From Micromonospora musae (GTDB lineage Bacteria > Actinomycetota > Actinomycetes > Mycobacteriales > Micromonosporaceae), in contig NZ_RAZT01000013.1 in assembly GCF_003626635.1 (NCBI RefSeq), positions 164,433 to 228,432 on the forward strand: a stretch of DNA of 64,000 bases, written 5' to 3'. The translations under genes and the position numbers were made by a program. The notes under the pieces were generated by a model that did no database searches, was not told the origin of the DNA, and was given only the letters and a program-made list of their open reading frames with translations. This document shows, piece after piece, positions 44,645-56,348 of this stretch; position 1 is the first letter of the stretch, and each line of letters opens with the position of its first letter.

Positions 44645-44680
44645 GCGCCCACCCGGCGGCACGGCCGACCGGGTGGGCGC
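44645..44680. terminator. Bidirectional hairpin (VYGGG protein / lexA)
   Basis: Perfect 12-bp stem GCGCCCACCCGG / CCGGGTGGGCGC with a 12-nt loop, between convergent genes, 6 bp from the lexA stop. Confidence 0.8.
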
Positions 44681-44686
44681 CGCCTG

Positions 44687-45472
44687 TCAGATCCGGCGCA
44701 GCACCGCCACGACCCGGCCCATGATCGTGGCGTCGTCACCGGGGATCGGGTCGAAGGCCGGGTTCTGCGGCATCAGCCAGACGTGGCCGTCACGGCGCCG
44801 GTAGGTCTTGACGGTGGCCTCACCGTCGAGCATGGCCGCGACGATGTCACCGGACTCGGCGATCGGCTGCTGCCGAACCACCACCCAGTCGCCGTCGCAG
44901 ATCGCCGCGTCGAGCATCGAGTCGCCCTTGACCTGGAGCATGAAGACCTCGCCCTCGCCGACCAGCTCGCGGGGGAGGGGGAAGACGTCCTCCACGGCCT
45001 GCTCGGCGAGGATCGGGCCACCGGCGGCGATCCGACCCAGCATCGGCACGTACGCCGGAGTGGGCCGTTGCGAGCGGGTCAGCTCGTCGTCGAGCGCGTC
45101 GCTGGGGGAGCGGACGTCCACGGCGCGTGGACGGTTCGGGTCCCGGCGCAGGAAGCCCTTCTTCTCCAGCTCCTTCAGCTGGTAGGCGACGCTGGAGGGC
45201 GACACCAGCCCGACCGCCTCGCCGATCTCGCGGACGCTGGGCGGGTAGCCGTGCCGCTCCACCCAGGTGCGGATGAACTCGAGGATCCGCCGCTGCCGAG
45301 CCGTCAGATCGACCGTGGCCGGGTCGGGGAAGCTGCTGACCACAGGGGTGACGGGCCGTACGGTGGGTTGCCCCGTCCGGCTGCGTGCGGCGCTCCGGCG
45401 CCGAGTGGCCGGCGGACCCGCCTCGGCGACCTGCTGCGGGTTCTTCGGCCGGCTGGCCCCGTCGTCGGTCAC
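44687..45472 (-). CDS. lexA: SOS repressor LexA
   Basis: Represses SOS genes until RecA filaments trigger self-cleavage. 261 residues. Winged helix at ~55-115 (ILEFIRTWVERHGYPPSVRE; SPSSVAYQLKELEKKGFL), cleavage site Ala150-Gly151 (RIAA/GGPILAE), catalytic Ser185 (KGDSM) and Lys222 (ATVKTY). The N-terminus is ~45 residues longer than the core needs, so a later start is possible. Candidate LexA boxes lie ~190 and ~220 bp upstream, suggesting autorepression. Confidence 0.96.
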   Translation of the reverse strand: MTDDGASRPKNPQQVAEAGPPATRRRSAARSRTGQPTVRPVTPVVSSFPDPATVDLTARQRRILEFIRTWVERHGYPPSVREIGEAVGLVSPSSVAYQLKELEKKGFLRRDPNRPRAVDVRSPSDALDDELTRSQRPTPAYVPMLGRIAAGGPILAEQAVEDVFPLPRELVGEGEVFMLQVKGDSMLDAAICDGDWVVVRQQPIAESGDIVAAMLDGEATVKTYRRRDGHVWLMPQNPAFDPIPGDDATIMGRVVAVLRRI

Positions 45473-45659
45473 GTCCGTCCTCCCTGTCGGCGCTGGGTGC
45501 GCCCGGCGTCCCGTGCTGCGTGCGGTGATGCCGGTGTGCGTACCGGTGCGGCGGAATCCCGCCCCGACCGGTTGGTCATGACCGTATAGGTGAGATCAGC
45601 CATTTTCAAACATCTGTACGACCTGTCACCGGCGTGTCGCGGGCAAAGGTGCTTCTTTC

Positions 45660-45704
45660 GTACTGCTGTTCTGCTAAATGTTACGTCAGTTGGCACTCCT
45701 GTTC
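45660..45704. promoter_or_regulatory. Two LexA-box-like sequences upstream of lexA
   Basis: GTACTGCTGTTC (45660-45671) and GCACTCCTGTTC (45693-45704) each match GAAC-N4-GTTC with one mismatch. The first has the same GTAC-N4-GTTC form, with TC before it, as the recA site. Their 33-bp spacing is about three helical turns. Confidence 0.6.
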
Positions 45705-45932
45705 GAATTCTGTCGGTCCGTCGGCCGAATCCCGACCGGGCGGACGGTAACTCCGGATGCCCCCGGCCGTTGGGCTCACCGGTGGCGCGGGCGGGCCGAT
45801 CGGCCCGCCCCGGCGGGCCGCTCGACCGGGTCCGCTCGTCCGTCCCGGCGGGTGCCGGCGGCAGGTGCGGGAGTGACACGCGGGACATGCCGCCAACTTG
45901 ACCGGGGTCGGCTGGCGACATACGGTCGACCC

Positions 45933-45971
45933 CTAGATGTAGTAGTCACACGGGCGTAAGTTGCCTATAGG
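45933..45971. promoter_or_regulatory. Candidate NrdR box pair upstream of nrdR-nrdJ
   Basis: CTAGATGTAG (45933-45942) and CCTATAGG (45964-45971) are near-palindromic, AT-cored and centred 30 bp apart. NrdR sites come as paired AT-rich palindromes spaced by whole helical turns upstream of ribonucleotide reductase genes. The match to the published consensus is judged by eye only. Confidence 0.35.
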
Positions 45972-46098
45972 TTGGGTCCGACTACCGACCGCACTCCCGT
46001 ACAGTGTCACGGCGGGCGGCCATCGGGTGATGGCTCCGCCGTGGTGAGCCGTGCCCGGGAATCCCCGGTGCGACAGTGGTCGATCAAGGAGGTCAGCG

Positions 46099-46599
46099 AT
46101 GCGGTGTCCGTACTGCCGGCACGCCGACTCACGCGTGGTCGACTCGCGGGAGGCCGACGACGGCCAGCTCATCCGGCGGCGGCGGTCCTGCCCGGAGTGC
46201 GGCAAGCGCTTCACGACGGTCGAGGAGGCCGTCCTCGCGGTGGTCAAGCGCAGCGGGGTGACCGAGCCGTTCAGCCGCACGAAGATCATCGGTGGGGTGC
46301 GCAAGGCGTGCCAGGGCCGGCCGGTCGACGACGACTCGATCGCGCTGCTCGCCCAACGGGTGGAGGAGACGGTCCGCGCCAAGGGCGCCGCCGAGATCCC
46401 CAGCCACGAGGTGGGGCTCGCGATCCTCGGCCCGCTGCGGGACCTGGACGAGGTGGCGTACATGCGGTTCGCCAGCGTCTACCGCTCCTTCGACTCCCTC
46501 GCCGACTTCGAGCGCGAGATCGAGTCGTTGCGGGCCGCCGCCCGCGCCCGCGAGAACGGCGGGGCCGACGCGGTCGAGACCGCGGGCCGCACCAACTGA
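46099..46599 (+). CDS. nrdR: Ribonucleotide reductase repressor NrdR
   Basis: 166-residue repressor that senses ATP/dATP and binds NrdR boxes. It starts MRCPYCRHADSRVVDSRE; the zinc ribbon is CPYC...CPEC (C3, C6 and C31, C34), followed by the ATP-cone (VVKRSGVTEPFSRTKIIGGV). ATG at 46099 has AAGGAGG seven bases upstream. nrdJ follows after 69 bp and is its likely target in cis. Confidence 0.96.
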   Translation: MRCPYCRHADSRVVDSREADDGQLIRRRRSCPECGKRFTTVEEAVLAVVKRSGVTEPFSRTKIIGGVRKACQGRPVDDDSIALLAQRVEETVRAKGAAEIPSHEVGLAILGPLRDLDEVAYMRFASVYRSFDSLADFEREIESLRAAARARENGGADAVETAGRTN

Positions 46600-46668
46600 C
46601 TTTTCGGTTTTCTCTATATCGGTATGGGACGCGTGGTGGGTGACCGCGCAGACAAGGGGGGCGACGGC

Positions 46669-49536
<2,868 letters not shown>

Positions 49537-49548
49537 CCTACGCACGAA

Positions 49549-49590
49549 CGGCGCTGCCCCGATCCCCGGTAGGGGGTCGGGGCAGCGCCG
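49549..49590. terminator. Strong terminator behind nrdJ
   Basis: 19-bp stem with one mismatch (left CGGCGCTGCCCCGATCCCC) and a 4-nt loop GGTA, starting 12 bp behind the nrdJ stop. Confidence 0.9.
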
Positions 49591-49605
49591 TATTCAGGTG
49601 ATCGA

Positions 49606-49667
49606 CCCGACATCCTTGATGTCGCGGTCTCCGGTGCGGGGGACGCCCCGACATCAAGCCCGTCGGG
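49606..49667. repeat. Palindromic intergenic repeat, copy 2 (behind nrdJ)
   Basis: 19-bp arms with three mismatches (CCCGACATCCTTGATGTCG and its partner ending GCCCGTCGGG). It shares GTGATCGAC at its left, CCTTGATGTCGCGGT in the arm and GCCCCGAC in the right arm with the copy behind recX at 14056. Because a strong terminator precedes it, it is not needed for termination here. Confidence 0.78.
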
Positions 49668-49686
49668 CGGAGAGCGGAAGTCGTGC

Positions 49687-50799
49687 TCAGGGCTGGGCGA
49701 AGAGGGGCCCGTAGTTGGCGCGGAACATCTTCTCGCCGAGGCGGCGCATGACCGTGTCGCGCAGGACGGGCGGCAGGCCGACGGCCTTGTCCCGCCGGTG
49801 GGTCTGACCGAGCACCCAGTCGGCCCGCGGCCGGCGGCGTGCCTCGTACCCGCGCAACGCCTCGGTGAGGCTGTCGGCGGCCGCGAGCGAGTCGGCGAGC
49901 ACCACGGCGTCCTCCAGCGCCATCGCGCCGCCCTGCGCCATGTTCGGGGAGGTGGCGTGGGCCGCGTCGCCGATCAGCAGCACCGGGCCGCGCGACCACG
50001 AGTCGAGCACGACCTCCTGGTTCGGGCCGGTGTGCAGGGTGGAGGCATCGGCGTCGAGCGCGTCGAGCATGGCGGCGGCCGGGCCGGCGAACGTCGCCCG
50101 CAGCTCGTCGCGCCAGCCCGGCCGGTCGGCGACCGCGCCGTCGTTGTAGTAGCAGTACGTCAGCTCGTCGTTGATGGGGATCGTGAGAAACTGGGTGCCG
50201 CGCCCCAACTGCACGGACCAGACCGGTTCGGCGTCGATCCGTGGGGCGAGCCACCGGTACGCGTGCTGGCCGAGGGGCCGGGCCGGCTGCCCGTCGAAGG
50301 CGAGCCGCCGCACGGCCGAGTTCACCCCGTCCGCGCCGATCACCAGGTCGTACGACTCCGTGGTGCCGTCGTCGAACTCGACCGCGACCCGCTCTCCCTC
50401 CCGGGTGAGCGCGACCGGCCGGCGGCCCCACCGGATCGGGAAGTCCCCGACGCCGGCGAGCAGCGCCCGGTGCAGCTCGGCCCGGGGGAGCGAGACGCAC
50501 GGCCCGACGCCGTGCCACAGCGCGGCCACGTCGATGTCGAAGAGGCGGCGGCCGCGCTGGTTGGCGCTGCGCTGCCGCTTGACCTCCACGGCCACGTCGG
50601 CGATCGGCTCCCGCATCCCCAGCACGTCGAGCATCCGGGTCGCGTTGCCGGTCAGGTAGATGCCGGTGCCGGAGTCGGCGGGAGCCTCGGTCCGTTCGAC
50701 CAGGTCGATCGTCGCGCCCCAGTCCCGCAGTGCGGCGACCGTCGCCAGTCCGGCGACACCGCCGCCGACGATCAGTACCCGGACACCTTCACCCCGCAC
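49687..50799 (-). CDS. FAD-dependent monooxygenase
   Basis: 370-residue flavoprotein of the p-hydroxybenzoate hydroxylase-like group. FAD motif VLIVGGGVAGLATVAAL at the N-terminus, the DG motif in YDLVIGADGVNSAVRR, and the GD motif in PVLLIGDAAHATSPNMAQGG. GTG at 50799 has GGGGAGG upstream. It probably hydroxylates an aromatic or other small molecule with NAD(P)H; substrate unknown. Divergent from the DUF2332 gene. Confidence 0.9.
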   Translation of the reverse strand: MRGEGVRVLIVGGGVAGLATVAALRDWGATIDLVERTEAPADSGTGIYLTGNATRMLDVLGMREPIADVAVEVKRQRSANQRGRRLFDIDVAALWHGVGPCVSLPRAELHRALLAGVGDFPIRWGRRPVALTREGERVAVEFDDGTTESYDLVIGADGVNSAVRRLAFDGQPARPLGQHAYRWLAPRIDAEPVWSVQLGRGTQFLTIPINDELTYCYYNDGAVADRPGWRDELRATFAGPAAAMLDALDADASTLHTGPNQEVVLDSWSRGPVLLIGDAAHATSPNMAQGGAMALEDAVVLADSLAAADSLTEALRGYEARRRPRADWVLGQTHRRDKAVGLPPVLRDTVMRRLGEKMFRANYGPLFAQP

Positions 50800-50984
50800 G
50801 ACCAGTCCTCCCCGCTGCGCCTGGGCCGGGCTGAGCCGCCCCGGCCGTCGCAGACTCTACGAGGCACCGGCGGCGCTGCCCCACGTCGTTCCCACGGGAA
50901 GGGATGTGCCCTTCGACTCACTGCGCCGTCCGTCACGTCCGGCGGGGGTTCCCGTCCAGCGCCGCCCACTGCGAGGATCGACAG

Positions 50985-51920
50985 ATGTCCATAGCTGGCG
51001 ACTACGCGAACTTCGCCGCCCGCGAGCTGCGCGGGGTGTCACCCGTCTACGAACGCCTGGCGTTCGCGGTCTCCGCGGACGACGAGTTGCTCGACCTGCT
51101 CGGCACGCTTCCGCCGGCGAAGCGGCAGCCGAACCTGCTCTTCGGGGTCGTACGACTGCTCGGTGGCCCGGTCGAGGACCCGGCGGCGTTCCACGACTTC
51201 ACGGTGACGCATTGGTCGGCGGTCGACGCGGAGCTGCGGGTCCGGGCCACCCAGACGAACGAGGCCGGCCGCTGCGCCGTGCTGCTGCCGCTGCTCGCAG
51301 CGCTGCCGCAGCCGCTCGCGTTGCTGGAGGTCGGCGCGTCCGCCGGGCTCTGCCTCTACCCGGACCGGTACGCGTACCGCTACGGCGACCGGCGGCTCGG
51401 CGCGGGCGAGCCGGTCCTGGAGTGCGCGGCCGACGGTCCGGTGCCGCCCACCCGGCTGCCCGAGGTGGTGTGGCGGGCCGGCCTGGATTCGAACCCGCTC
51501 GACGTGACCGACCCCGCCGACGTGGCGTGGCTGGACGCCCTCATCTGGCCGGAGCACGCCCACCGCCGGGAGCGGTTGCGGGCCGCCGCTGCCGTGGCCG
51601 CCGCCGAACCACCCCTGCTGGTCCGCGGCGACCTGGTCGACGACCTGCCGGCGCTGGCCGCGCAGGCGCCGGCGGGCGCGACGCTCGTGGTGTTCCACAC
51701 CTCGGTGCTCTACCAGGTGCCCCGACGCCGGCGCGACGCCTTCGTCGACCTGGTACGCGGACTGCCCGGTCACTGGATCTCCAACGAGGCTCCCGACGTG
51801 CTGCCGTACGGCGGGCTGCCCGATCCGCCCGACGCGGGGCTGCACAACGTGCTCGCGCTGGACGGCACGCCGCTCGCCTGGTCCCGTGGGCACGGCCAGT
51901 CGATGCTCTGGTTCGGCTGA
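50985..51920 (+). CDS. DUF2332 family protein
   Basis: 311 residues. Start ATG at 50985 follows GAGGA; MSIAGDYANFAARELRGVSPVYERLA is family-typical, as are LLEVGASAGLCLYPDRY (a glycine-rich, methyltransferase-like loop), RAGLDSNPLDV and VVFHTSVLYQV. The fold may be Rossmann-like, but no activity is known to me. Convergent with the MFS gene behind it. Confidence 0.85.
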   Translation: MSIAGDYANFAARELRGVSPVYERLAFAVSADDELLDLLGTLPPAKRQPNLLFGVVRLLGGPVEDPAAFHDFTVTHWSAVDAELRVRATQTNEAGRCAVLLPLLAALPQPLALLEVGASAGLCLYPDRYAYRYGDRRLGAGEPVLECAADGPVPPTRLPEVVWRAGLDSNPLDVTDPADVAWLDALIWPEHAHRRERLRAAAAVAAAEPPLLVRGDLVDDLPALAAQAPAGATLVVFHTSVLYQVPRRRRDAFVDLVRGLPGHWISNEAPDVLPYGGLPDPPDAGLHNVLALDGTPLAWSRGHGQSMLWFG

Positions 51921-52029
51921 CCCACCGTCTCGACGCTGGTGGTCCACCGGGTCGGCGGTGAGGCGGCGGCCCATCTCCGCGTGACCGGGGGATTCCGGCG
52001 CGGACGTCCCGGTCGAGTATGTCTGTCCG

Positions 52030-53310
52030 CTACGACGCAAGCCCCGGTTCCGGGGTGTCCCGCATTCCCCGCAGCGGTGAGAAGACCACGAAGAGGCATG
52101 CGCTCCACGTGCCCAGTACGCAGATCCAGAGCGCCGTCCGCAGGCCCAGCGCCGTACCGAGCGCCCCACCGAGCAGCGCGCCGAGCGGGATCACCCCGAA
52201 GCAGATCCAGAGGAACGCCGCGTTGACCCGGCCGAGGATCGCCGACGGGGTGATCCGCTGCCGGTAGCTCGTCGACGCCACGTTGTAGAGCACCGCGTTG
52301 GCGGAGAACGCGGCCAGCCCGACGCCGTAGAGCAGCACACCCCAGCCCGGCTGCGCCAACGGCATCAACAGGTAGAACGGTCCGGGCGCGGCCATCGCGA
52401 CCCAGATGACCCGGGCCGAGCCGATCCGCGCCGACAGCCGTCCGGCGAACGTGCCGACGACCAGTCCGCCGATCGCGCTGATCGAGAAGACCAGGCCGAC
52501 CTGCACGGGCGAGGCGTGCAGCTCGCGCAGCAGGAACGTCACCTCGATCGAGCTGGCCGCCATGACGAAGAAGTTGGAGGTGGTCGTGCAGGCCAGGATG
52601 CTCAGCAGGATCGGCTGGCTACGGATGAACGTCAACCCGTCGGTCATCTCCACCCGCAGCGGCATCCGCTCCCGTTTCTCCGCTGGGCGCGGCGCCGGGC
52701 GGATCAGCAGCAGGGTCAGCGCGCTCACCAGGAAGGCCAGCCCGTTGCTCAGGAACGTCCGGGCGGCCCCGACCAGTCCGATGAGGACGCCGCCGGCCGT
52801 CGGACCGATCAGCTCGGCCGCGTCCTGGCTCATGATGAGCTTGGCGTTGGCGTCCACCAGCTGCGTCGCCGGGGTCAGCCCCGGCAGCAGGCTTTTGTAC
52901 GCCACGGTGAAGAGCACGGTGAGCACGCCGGAGAGCCCCACCACCGCGTACAGGTAGCCGAGGGTGAGCTGCCCGACCAGCGCGGCGGTCGGGAGCGACA
53001 GCATGAGCGCGCCCCGGCCGAGGTCGCAGAGGATCATCAGGCGGCGCTGGTCCACCCGGTCGGCGAGGATCCCGGCCGGCAGCGAGACGAGCAGGTACGG
53101 CAGCCAGGCCAGGAAGGTGAGCAGCGAGACCTGGAAGACGCTGGCGTGCAGGGTCTCCGCGGCGAGCAGCGGAACCGCCACGCCGGCGATCCGGGTGCCG
53201 AGTTCGCTGACCGTCTGCCCGCTCCACAACAGCAGGAAGTTGCGGCTGCGCAGCAGCGAGGGCGGTCGGACGGTCGCGGGCGCCGGAGGATCGGCGACGT
53301 GCTGGCTCAC
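52030..53310 (-). CDS. MFS transporter, DHA3-like
   Basis: 426-residue permease with twelve predicted helices, similar to the macrolide/enterobactin-exporter type (DHA3). SLLRSRNFLLLWSGQTVSELG near the start and GILADRVDQRRLMILCDLGR (motif A region) are typical. The start is uncertain: GTG at 53310 fits the family; GTG at 53355 would add 15 residues; neither has a strong ribosome site. Divergent from the asparaginase gene. Confidence 0.86.
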   Translation of the reverse strand: MSQHVADPPAPATVRPPSLLRSRNFLLLWSGQTVSELGTRIAGVAVPLLAAETLHASVFQVSLLTFLAWLPYLLVSLPAGILADRVDQRRLMILCDLGRGALMLSLPTAALVGQLTLGYLYAVVGLSGVLTVLFTVAYKSLLPGLTPATQLVDANAKLIMSQDAAELIGPTAGGVLIGLVGAARTFLSNGLAFLVSALTLLLIRPAPRPAEKRERMPLRVEMTDGLTFIRSQPILLSILACTTTSNFFVMAASSIEVTFLLRELHASPVQVGLVFSISAIGGLVVGTFAGRLSARIGSARVIWVAMAAPGPFYLLMPLAQPGWGVLLYGVGLAAFSANAVLYNVASTSYRQRITPSAILGRVNAAFLWICFGVIPLGALLGGALGTALGLRTALWICVLGTWSACLFVVFSPLRGMRDTPEPGLAS

Positions 53311-53463
53311 GGGTCTGCCTGTCTGTGCGAACGAAGCGTCGATGGGGGCGGTCACAAGATCCGCGCCAGCCTGCCGCCGTTGCTGCCGCCCGCGCCACCC
53401 GATATCGGCCCGGGTACGGTCCGAGGGCCCGCCCGGACGGGCGGCGGAACGGAGGCCCACCCG

Positions 53464-54453
53464 ATGTCGATCGTCCTCATCACCCTCGGCGGCACGATCG
53501 CGATGGGCGGGGTGGACCGGGGGCGGCCCGGGGTGGTCACCCGGCTCAGCGGCACCGACCTGACGGCCGCCGTGCCGGGCCTCGCCGAGCTCGGGGTGCC
53601 GCTGGATGTCCGGGACGTCCAGGCGGTGCCGAGCGCGAGCCTCACCTACCGACAGGTGCTCGACGTGGTCGACGTCGCCTCGACCGCGGTGGCCGCCGGG
53701 GCGAGCGGTGTGGTGGTCAGCCAGGGCACCGACACCTTGGAGGAGTCGGCGTTCCTGGCGGATCTGGTCTGGCCGCACGCCGCCCCGCTGGTCTTCACCG
53801 GTGCGATGCGCAATCCCACGCTGGCCGGTCCGGACGGTCCGGCGAACCTGCTGGCGGCGATCCGGGTCGCCGCCGCGTCCGAGGCCCGTGGTCTGGGCGT
53901 GCTGGTGGTCCTCGACGACGAGGTGCACGCGGCCCGCTGGGTACGCAAGACGCACAGCACCAGCACCGCGACCTTCGCCTCGCCGAACACCGGTCCGCTC
54001 GGGCAGGTGATCGAGGGCGAGGTTCGCGTGCTCGTGCGGCCGCGGCGGCGCGACCCGCTGCCGCCGGTCGACCGGGGACGGCTCGACGCCACCCGGGTCG
54101 CCCTCTACCCGGTCACCCTGGACGACGACGGTCTGCTCCTCACCGGTGTCGCCGACACGCACCACGGGCTGGTGGTCGCCGGTTTCGGCGTGGGGCACGT
54201 GCCCGCCGCGTTGGCGCCGCGGCTCGGGGAGTTGGCCGGGCGGATGCCGGTGCTGCTCACCTCCCGCACCGGCGCCGGGTCGGTGCTGCGCCAGACGTAC
54301 GGGGCGGTCGGCTCGGAGACCGACCTGCAGCGGCGCGGTCTGCTCAACGGCGGGCTGCTCGACCCGTACAAGGGGCGGGTGCTGCTCCGGCTCCTGCTCG
54401 CCGCCGGCCTGGACGCCGACGCGCTGGTCGTCGCGTTGGCCCGGTTCCGCTGA
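53464..54453 (+). CDS. Asparaginase
   Basis: 329-residue type I/II L-asparaginase-like enzyme, hydrolysing asparagine to aspartate and ammonia. Both active-site threonine motifs are present: TLGGTIAMGG at the N-terminus and VVSQGTDTLEESAF in the middle; the later HSTSTATFASPN is also typical. No signal peptide, so cytosolic. ATG with GGAGG upstream. Palindromic element C follows its stop. Confidence 0.9.
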   Translation: MSIVLITLGGTIAMGGVDRGRPGVVTRLSGTDLTAAVPGLAELGVPLDVRDVQAVPSASLTYRQVLDVVDVASTAVAAGASGVVVSQGTDTLEESAFLADLVWPHAAPLVFTGAMRNPTLAGPDGPANLLAAIRVAAASEARGLGVLVVLDDEVHAARWVRKTHSTSTATFASPNTGPLGQVIEGEVRVLVRPRRRDPLPPVDRGRLDATRVALYPVTLDDDGLLLTGVADTHHGLVVAGFGVGHVPAALAPRLGELAGRMPVLLTSRTGAGSVLRQTYGAVGSETDLQRRGLLNGGLLDPYKGRVLLRLLLAAGLDADALVVALARFR

Positions 54454-54473
54454 CCGGGCCCGCCGTACCCACT

Positions 54474-54580
54474 GCCTGTGTCAGGAGACCGTGCCCGGCC
54501 GCGCCGGCCCCGGGCGACGGCCGACGGCATTGTCGGTCCGCCGGGGCCCGGCTCGCTCGGGCGAGCCTCACGGAACAGGC
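54474..54580. mobile_element. Palindromic repeat element, copy C (shortened)
   Basis: 107 bp with short ends GCCTGT / ACAGGC. It shares CGGCTCGCTCGGGCGAGCC exactly and CGCCGGCCCC plus GACGGCCG nearly exactly with copy B, but the inner TTCGTCCGGA hairpin is missing. CTAG follows its right end. Probably an internally deleted relative of copy B, lying between asparaginase and the DUF5522 gene. Confidence 0.6.
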
Positions 54581-54593
54581 CTAGACTGCGGCG

Positions 54594-54878
54594 GTGACCG
54601 GGGAGCGACGACCGTTGGCCGCGCGCCCGCTGACGGAGCCGCACCCGTCCCGGCTGCCGCTCGACCACCCGGACCGCGAACGCGTCCTCGCCGCCCACGC
54701 CGCCGCGCTCGACGCCGGGGAGGCCGGCTACCTCGATCCGGAGTCGGGTCTCTTCGTGCTCACCGCCGGTTTCCTCGCCCGCCGCGGAACCTGTTGCGGC
54801 CGTGGCTGCCGTCACTGCCCGTACGTCGATGATCCGTCCGGTGACGCGGACGTGACGCCGCAACGACGCGACGGGTGA
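54594..54878 (+). CDS. DUF5522 family protein
   Basis: 94 residues. The conserved C-terminal motif CCGRGCRHCPY, four cysteines and one histidine, suggests a metal site; GYLDPESGLFVLTAGFLARRG precedes it. GTG at 54594, just behind element C. Cytosolic, function unknown. Confidence 0.82.
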   Translation: MTGERRPLAARPLTEPHPSRLPLDHPDRERVLAAHAAALDAGEAGYLDPESGLFVLTAGFLARRGTCCGRGCRHCPYVDDPSGDADVTPQRRDG

Positions 54879-54962
54879 GGGGTTCCGTCCGGCCCGGACA
54901 TTCCGTACGGTGTCCGACGGACATCCGGCGGCCGCCCCCGCCGACTACCGCGGAGGTTCCAC

Positions 54963-55511
54963 GTGCGTTCCCGGATTTTGCCCGTCGTCGCGGCCGTACT
55001 GCTGACCGCGGGCTGCTCGACAGAGCGGGAACCGGTGGAGGTGCCGCCCCCGGCGCCGATCGCCCTGGACGTGGCCGCCGCCTCCTCCGGTGGCGCCTGC
55101 CGGCTGCTCGACTTCGCCGTCATCGAGCAGCACGTGAAGGTCCGTCTCGACGTGGCCGCGGCGAGCGAGCGCGGTGACACCCACACCTGCGTGACCCGGG
55201 CCGGCGAGGCGACTCTGCCGGAGTTGACCTTGACGGTCACGGAGACGTCGATGGACAAGGCCACTTTCGCCGCCGACGTGGTGCCCGACTCGGCCGGCAA
55301 GGTGTCCGGGTTGGGCCAGCAGGCCTACCGGCGTACCACTGGCGCGGCGGACGGCCACGGCCCGGTCGCCGAGGTGGGCTGGCTCTCCACCGAGGGTCGG
55401 CTCGCCGTCCTGAGCTGGACCACCGCCAAGGGAACCGCCAAGTCCGCGGCGGAGAAGGTGGCGGTTCAGCTCGCCGCCCTGGCGAAGAAGGTCAACACCC
55501 GCGCCCTGTGA
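54963..55511 (+). CDS. Putative lipoprotein
   Basis: 182 residues. Signal peptide MRSRILPVVAAVLLTAG with lipobox LTAGC (Cys18). The mature part has two cysteines (GACRLLD, THTCVTR) that could pair and alternating beta-like stretches, resembling DUF3558-type lipoproteins in style only. GTG with CGGAGG upstream. Function unknown. Confidence 0.78.
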   Translation: MRSRILPVVAAVLLTAGCSTEREPVEVPPPAPIALDVAAASSGGACRLLDFAVIEQHVKVRLDVAAASERGDTHTCVTRAGEATLPELTLTVTETSMDKATFAADVVPDSAGKVSGLGQQAYRRTTGAADGHGPVAEVGWLSTEGRLAVLSWTTAKGTAKSAAEKVAVQLAALAKKVNTRAL

Positions 55512-55661
55512 CGCCGGTCGCGGGTGATGAACTCGCTGCCCCCGAGCACCGGACGGACCCGTGCGGACCGGACGCCCGGCGGCAAACACCGTGAACCAGG
55601 CACCGGTCGCAGCGAGGCGCGCGGGGTGAGCATGGCCGGCCGGGTAGCCCGGCCGACCAGG

Positions 55662-56348
55662 TCAGCCGGCGGCGACGAAGACCCGGGAAGCGACCTCGCG
55701 CGGAAGCCGGACCCGGTCGCCGGAACGATCGATCGACACCCCGTCGCGCTCCTGGGCCACGGTCACGATGGCACCGGGATCGACGCCGGCGGCGTGCAGC
55801 TGACGCAGCACGTCCGCGTTCGTCTGCACGCTCTCGCAGATCCGCCGGACGACGACCTTCCCGGAGAGGCCGGGGAAGGCCAGGTTCCGCTCACCGTCGA
55901 GGATTGCGGCGTCCTCCGGCTCCGGCGAGCCGAGCTCCTCCAGGCCGGGGATCGGATTGCCGTAGGGCGAGCGGGTCGGCCGGTTGAGCAGGTCGTAGAC
56001 CCGCTTCTCGACCGCGTCGCTCATCACGTGCTCCCACCGGCAGGCCTCCTCGTGGGCCTCCTCGTAGGGCATCCCGATCACGTTCACCAGCAGCAGCTCG
56101 GCGAGCCGGTGCTTACGCATGACGGAGACGGCGGCGTTGCGGCCGTCCGCGGTGAGCGTGAGGTGCCGGTCACCCTCGACCGTGAGCAAGCCGTCGCGCT
56201 CCATCCGCGCGACAGTCTGACTCACTGTGGGACCGCTCTGTTTCAACCGCTCGGCGATCCGGGCGCGCAGCGGCGGCACCCCCTCCTCCTCGAGTTCGAG
56301 GATGGTGCGCAAGTACATTTCCGTCGTGTCGACCAGGTCGTGTTTCAC
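55662..56348 (-). CDS. ideR: Iron-dependent repressor, IdeR/DtxR family
   Basis: 228 residues, close to mycobacterial IdeR in length and pattern. DNA-binding domain: LVDTTEMYLRTILELEEEGV and RLKQSGPTVSQTVARMERDG. Metal ligands are in MRKHRLAELLL and EEAHEEACRWEHVMSDAVE (the CRWEH Cys/Glu/His set). A C-terminal SH3-like domain follows. GTG at 56348 has GGAGGG upstream; a longer frame to 56546 lacks family similarity. It probably controls iron uptake and storage genes elsewhere. sigB lies 5.4 kb away, as in the mycobacterial sigB-ideR neighbourhood but spread out. Confidence 0.93.
   Translation of the reverse strand: MKHDLVDTTEMYLRTILELEEEGVPPLRARIAERLKQSGPTVSQTVARMERDGLLTVEGDRHLTLTADGRNAAVSVMRKHRLAELLLVNVIGMPYEEAHEEACRWEHVMSDAVEKRVYDLLNRPTRSPYGNPIPGLEELGSPEPEDAAILDGERNLAFPGLSGKVVVRRICESVQTNADVLRQLHAAGVDPGAIVTVAQERDGVSIDRSGDRVRLPREVASRVFVAAG

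Larger units (their letters stand above)
45473..46098. other. Divergent lexA-nrdR control region, no gene seen
   Basis: 626 bp between divergent starts. Frames here have no ribosome site or recognisable domains. In other actinobacteria a LysM-domain gene often sits between lexA and nrdR; none is visible. The stretch is locally AT-richer (45600-45720). It holds two LexA-like boxes and a pair of palindromic sequences listed separately. No cobalamin riboswitch box (GCCACTG) was found. Confidence 0.6.

Noticed and set aside
45473..46098. Cobalamin riboswitch for the B12-dependent reductase
   Set aside because: No B12 box (GCCACTG) or fitting stem pattern found; class II nrdJ as sole enzyme would not need B12 repression.
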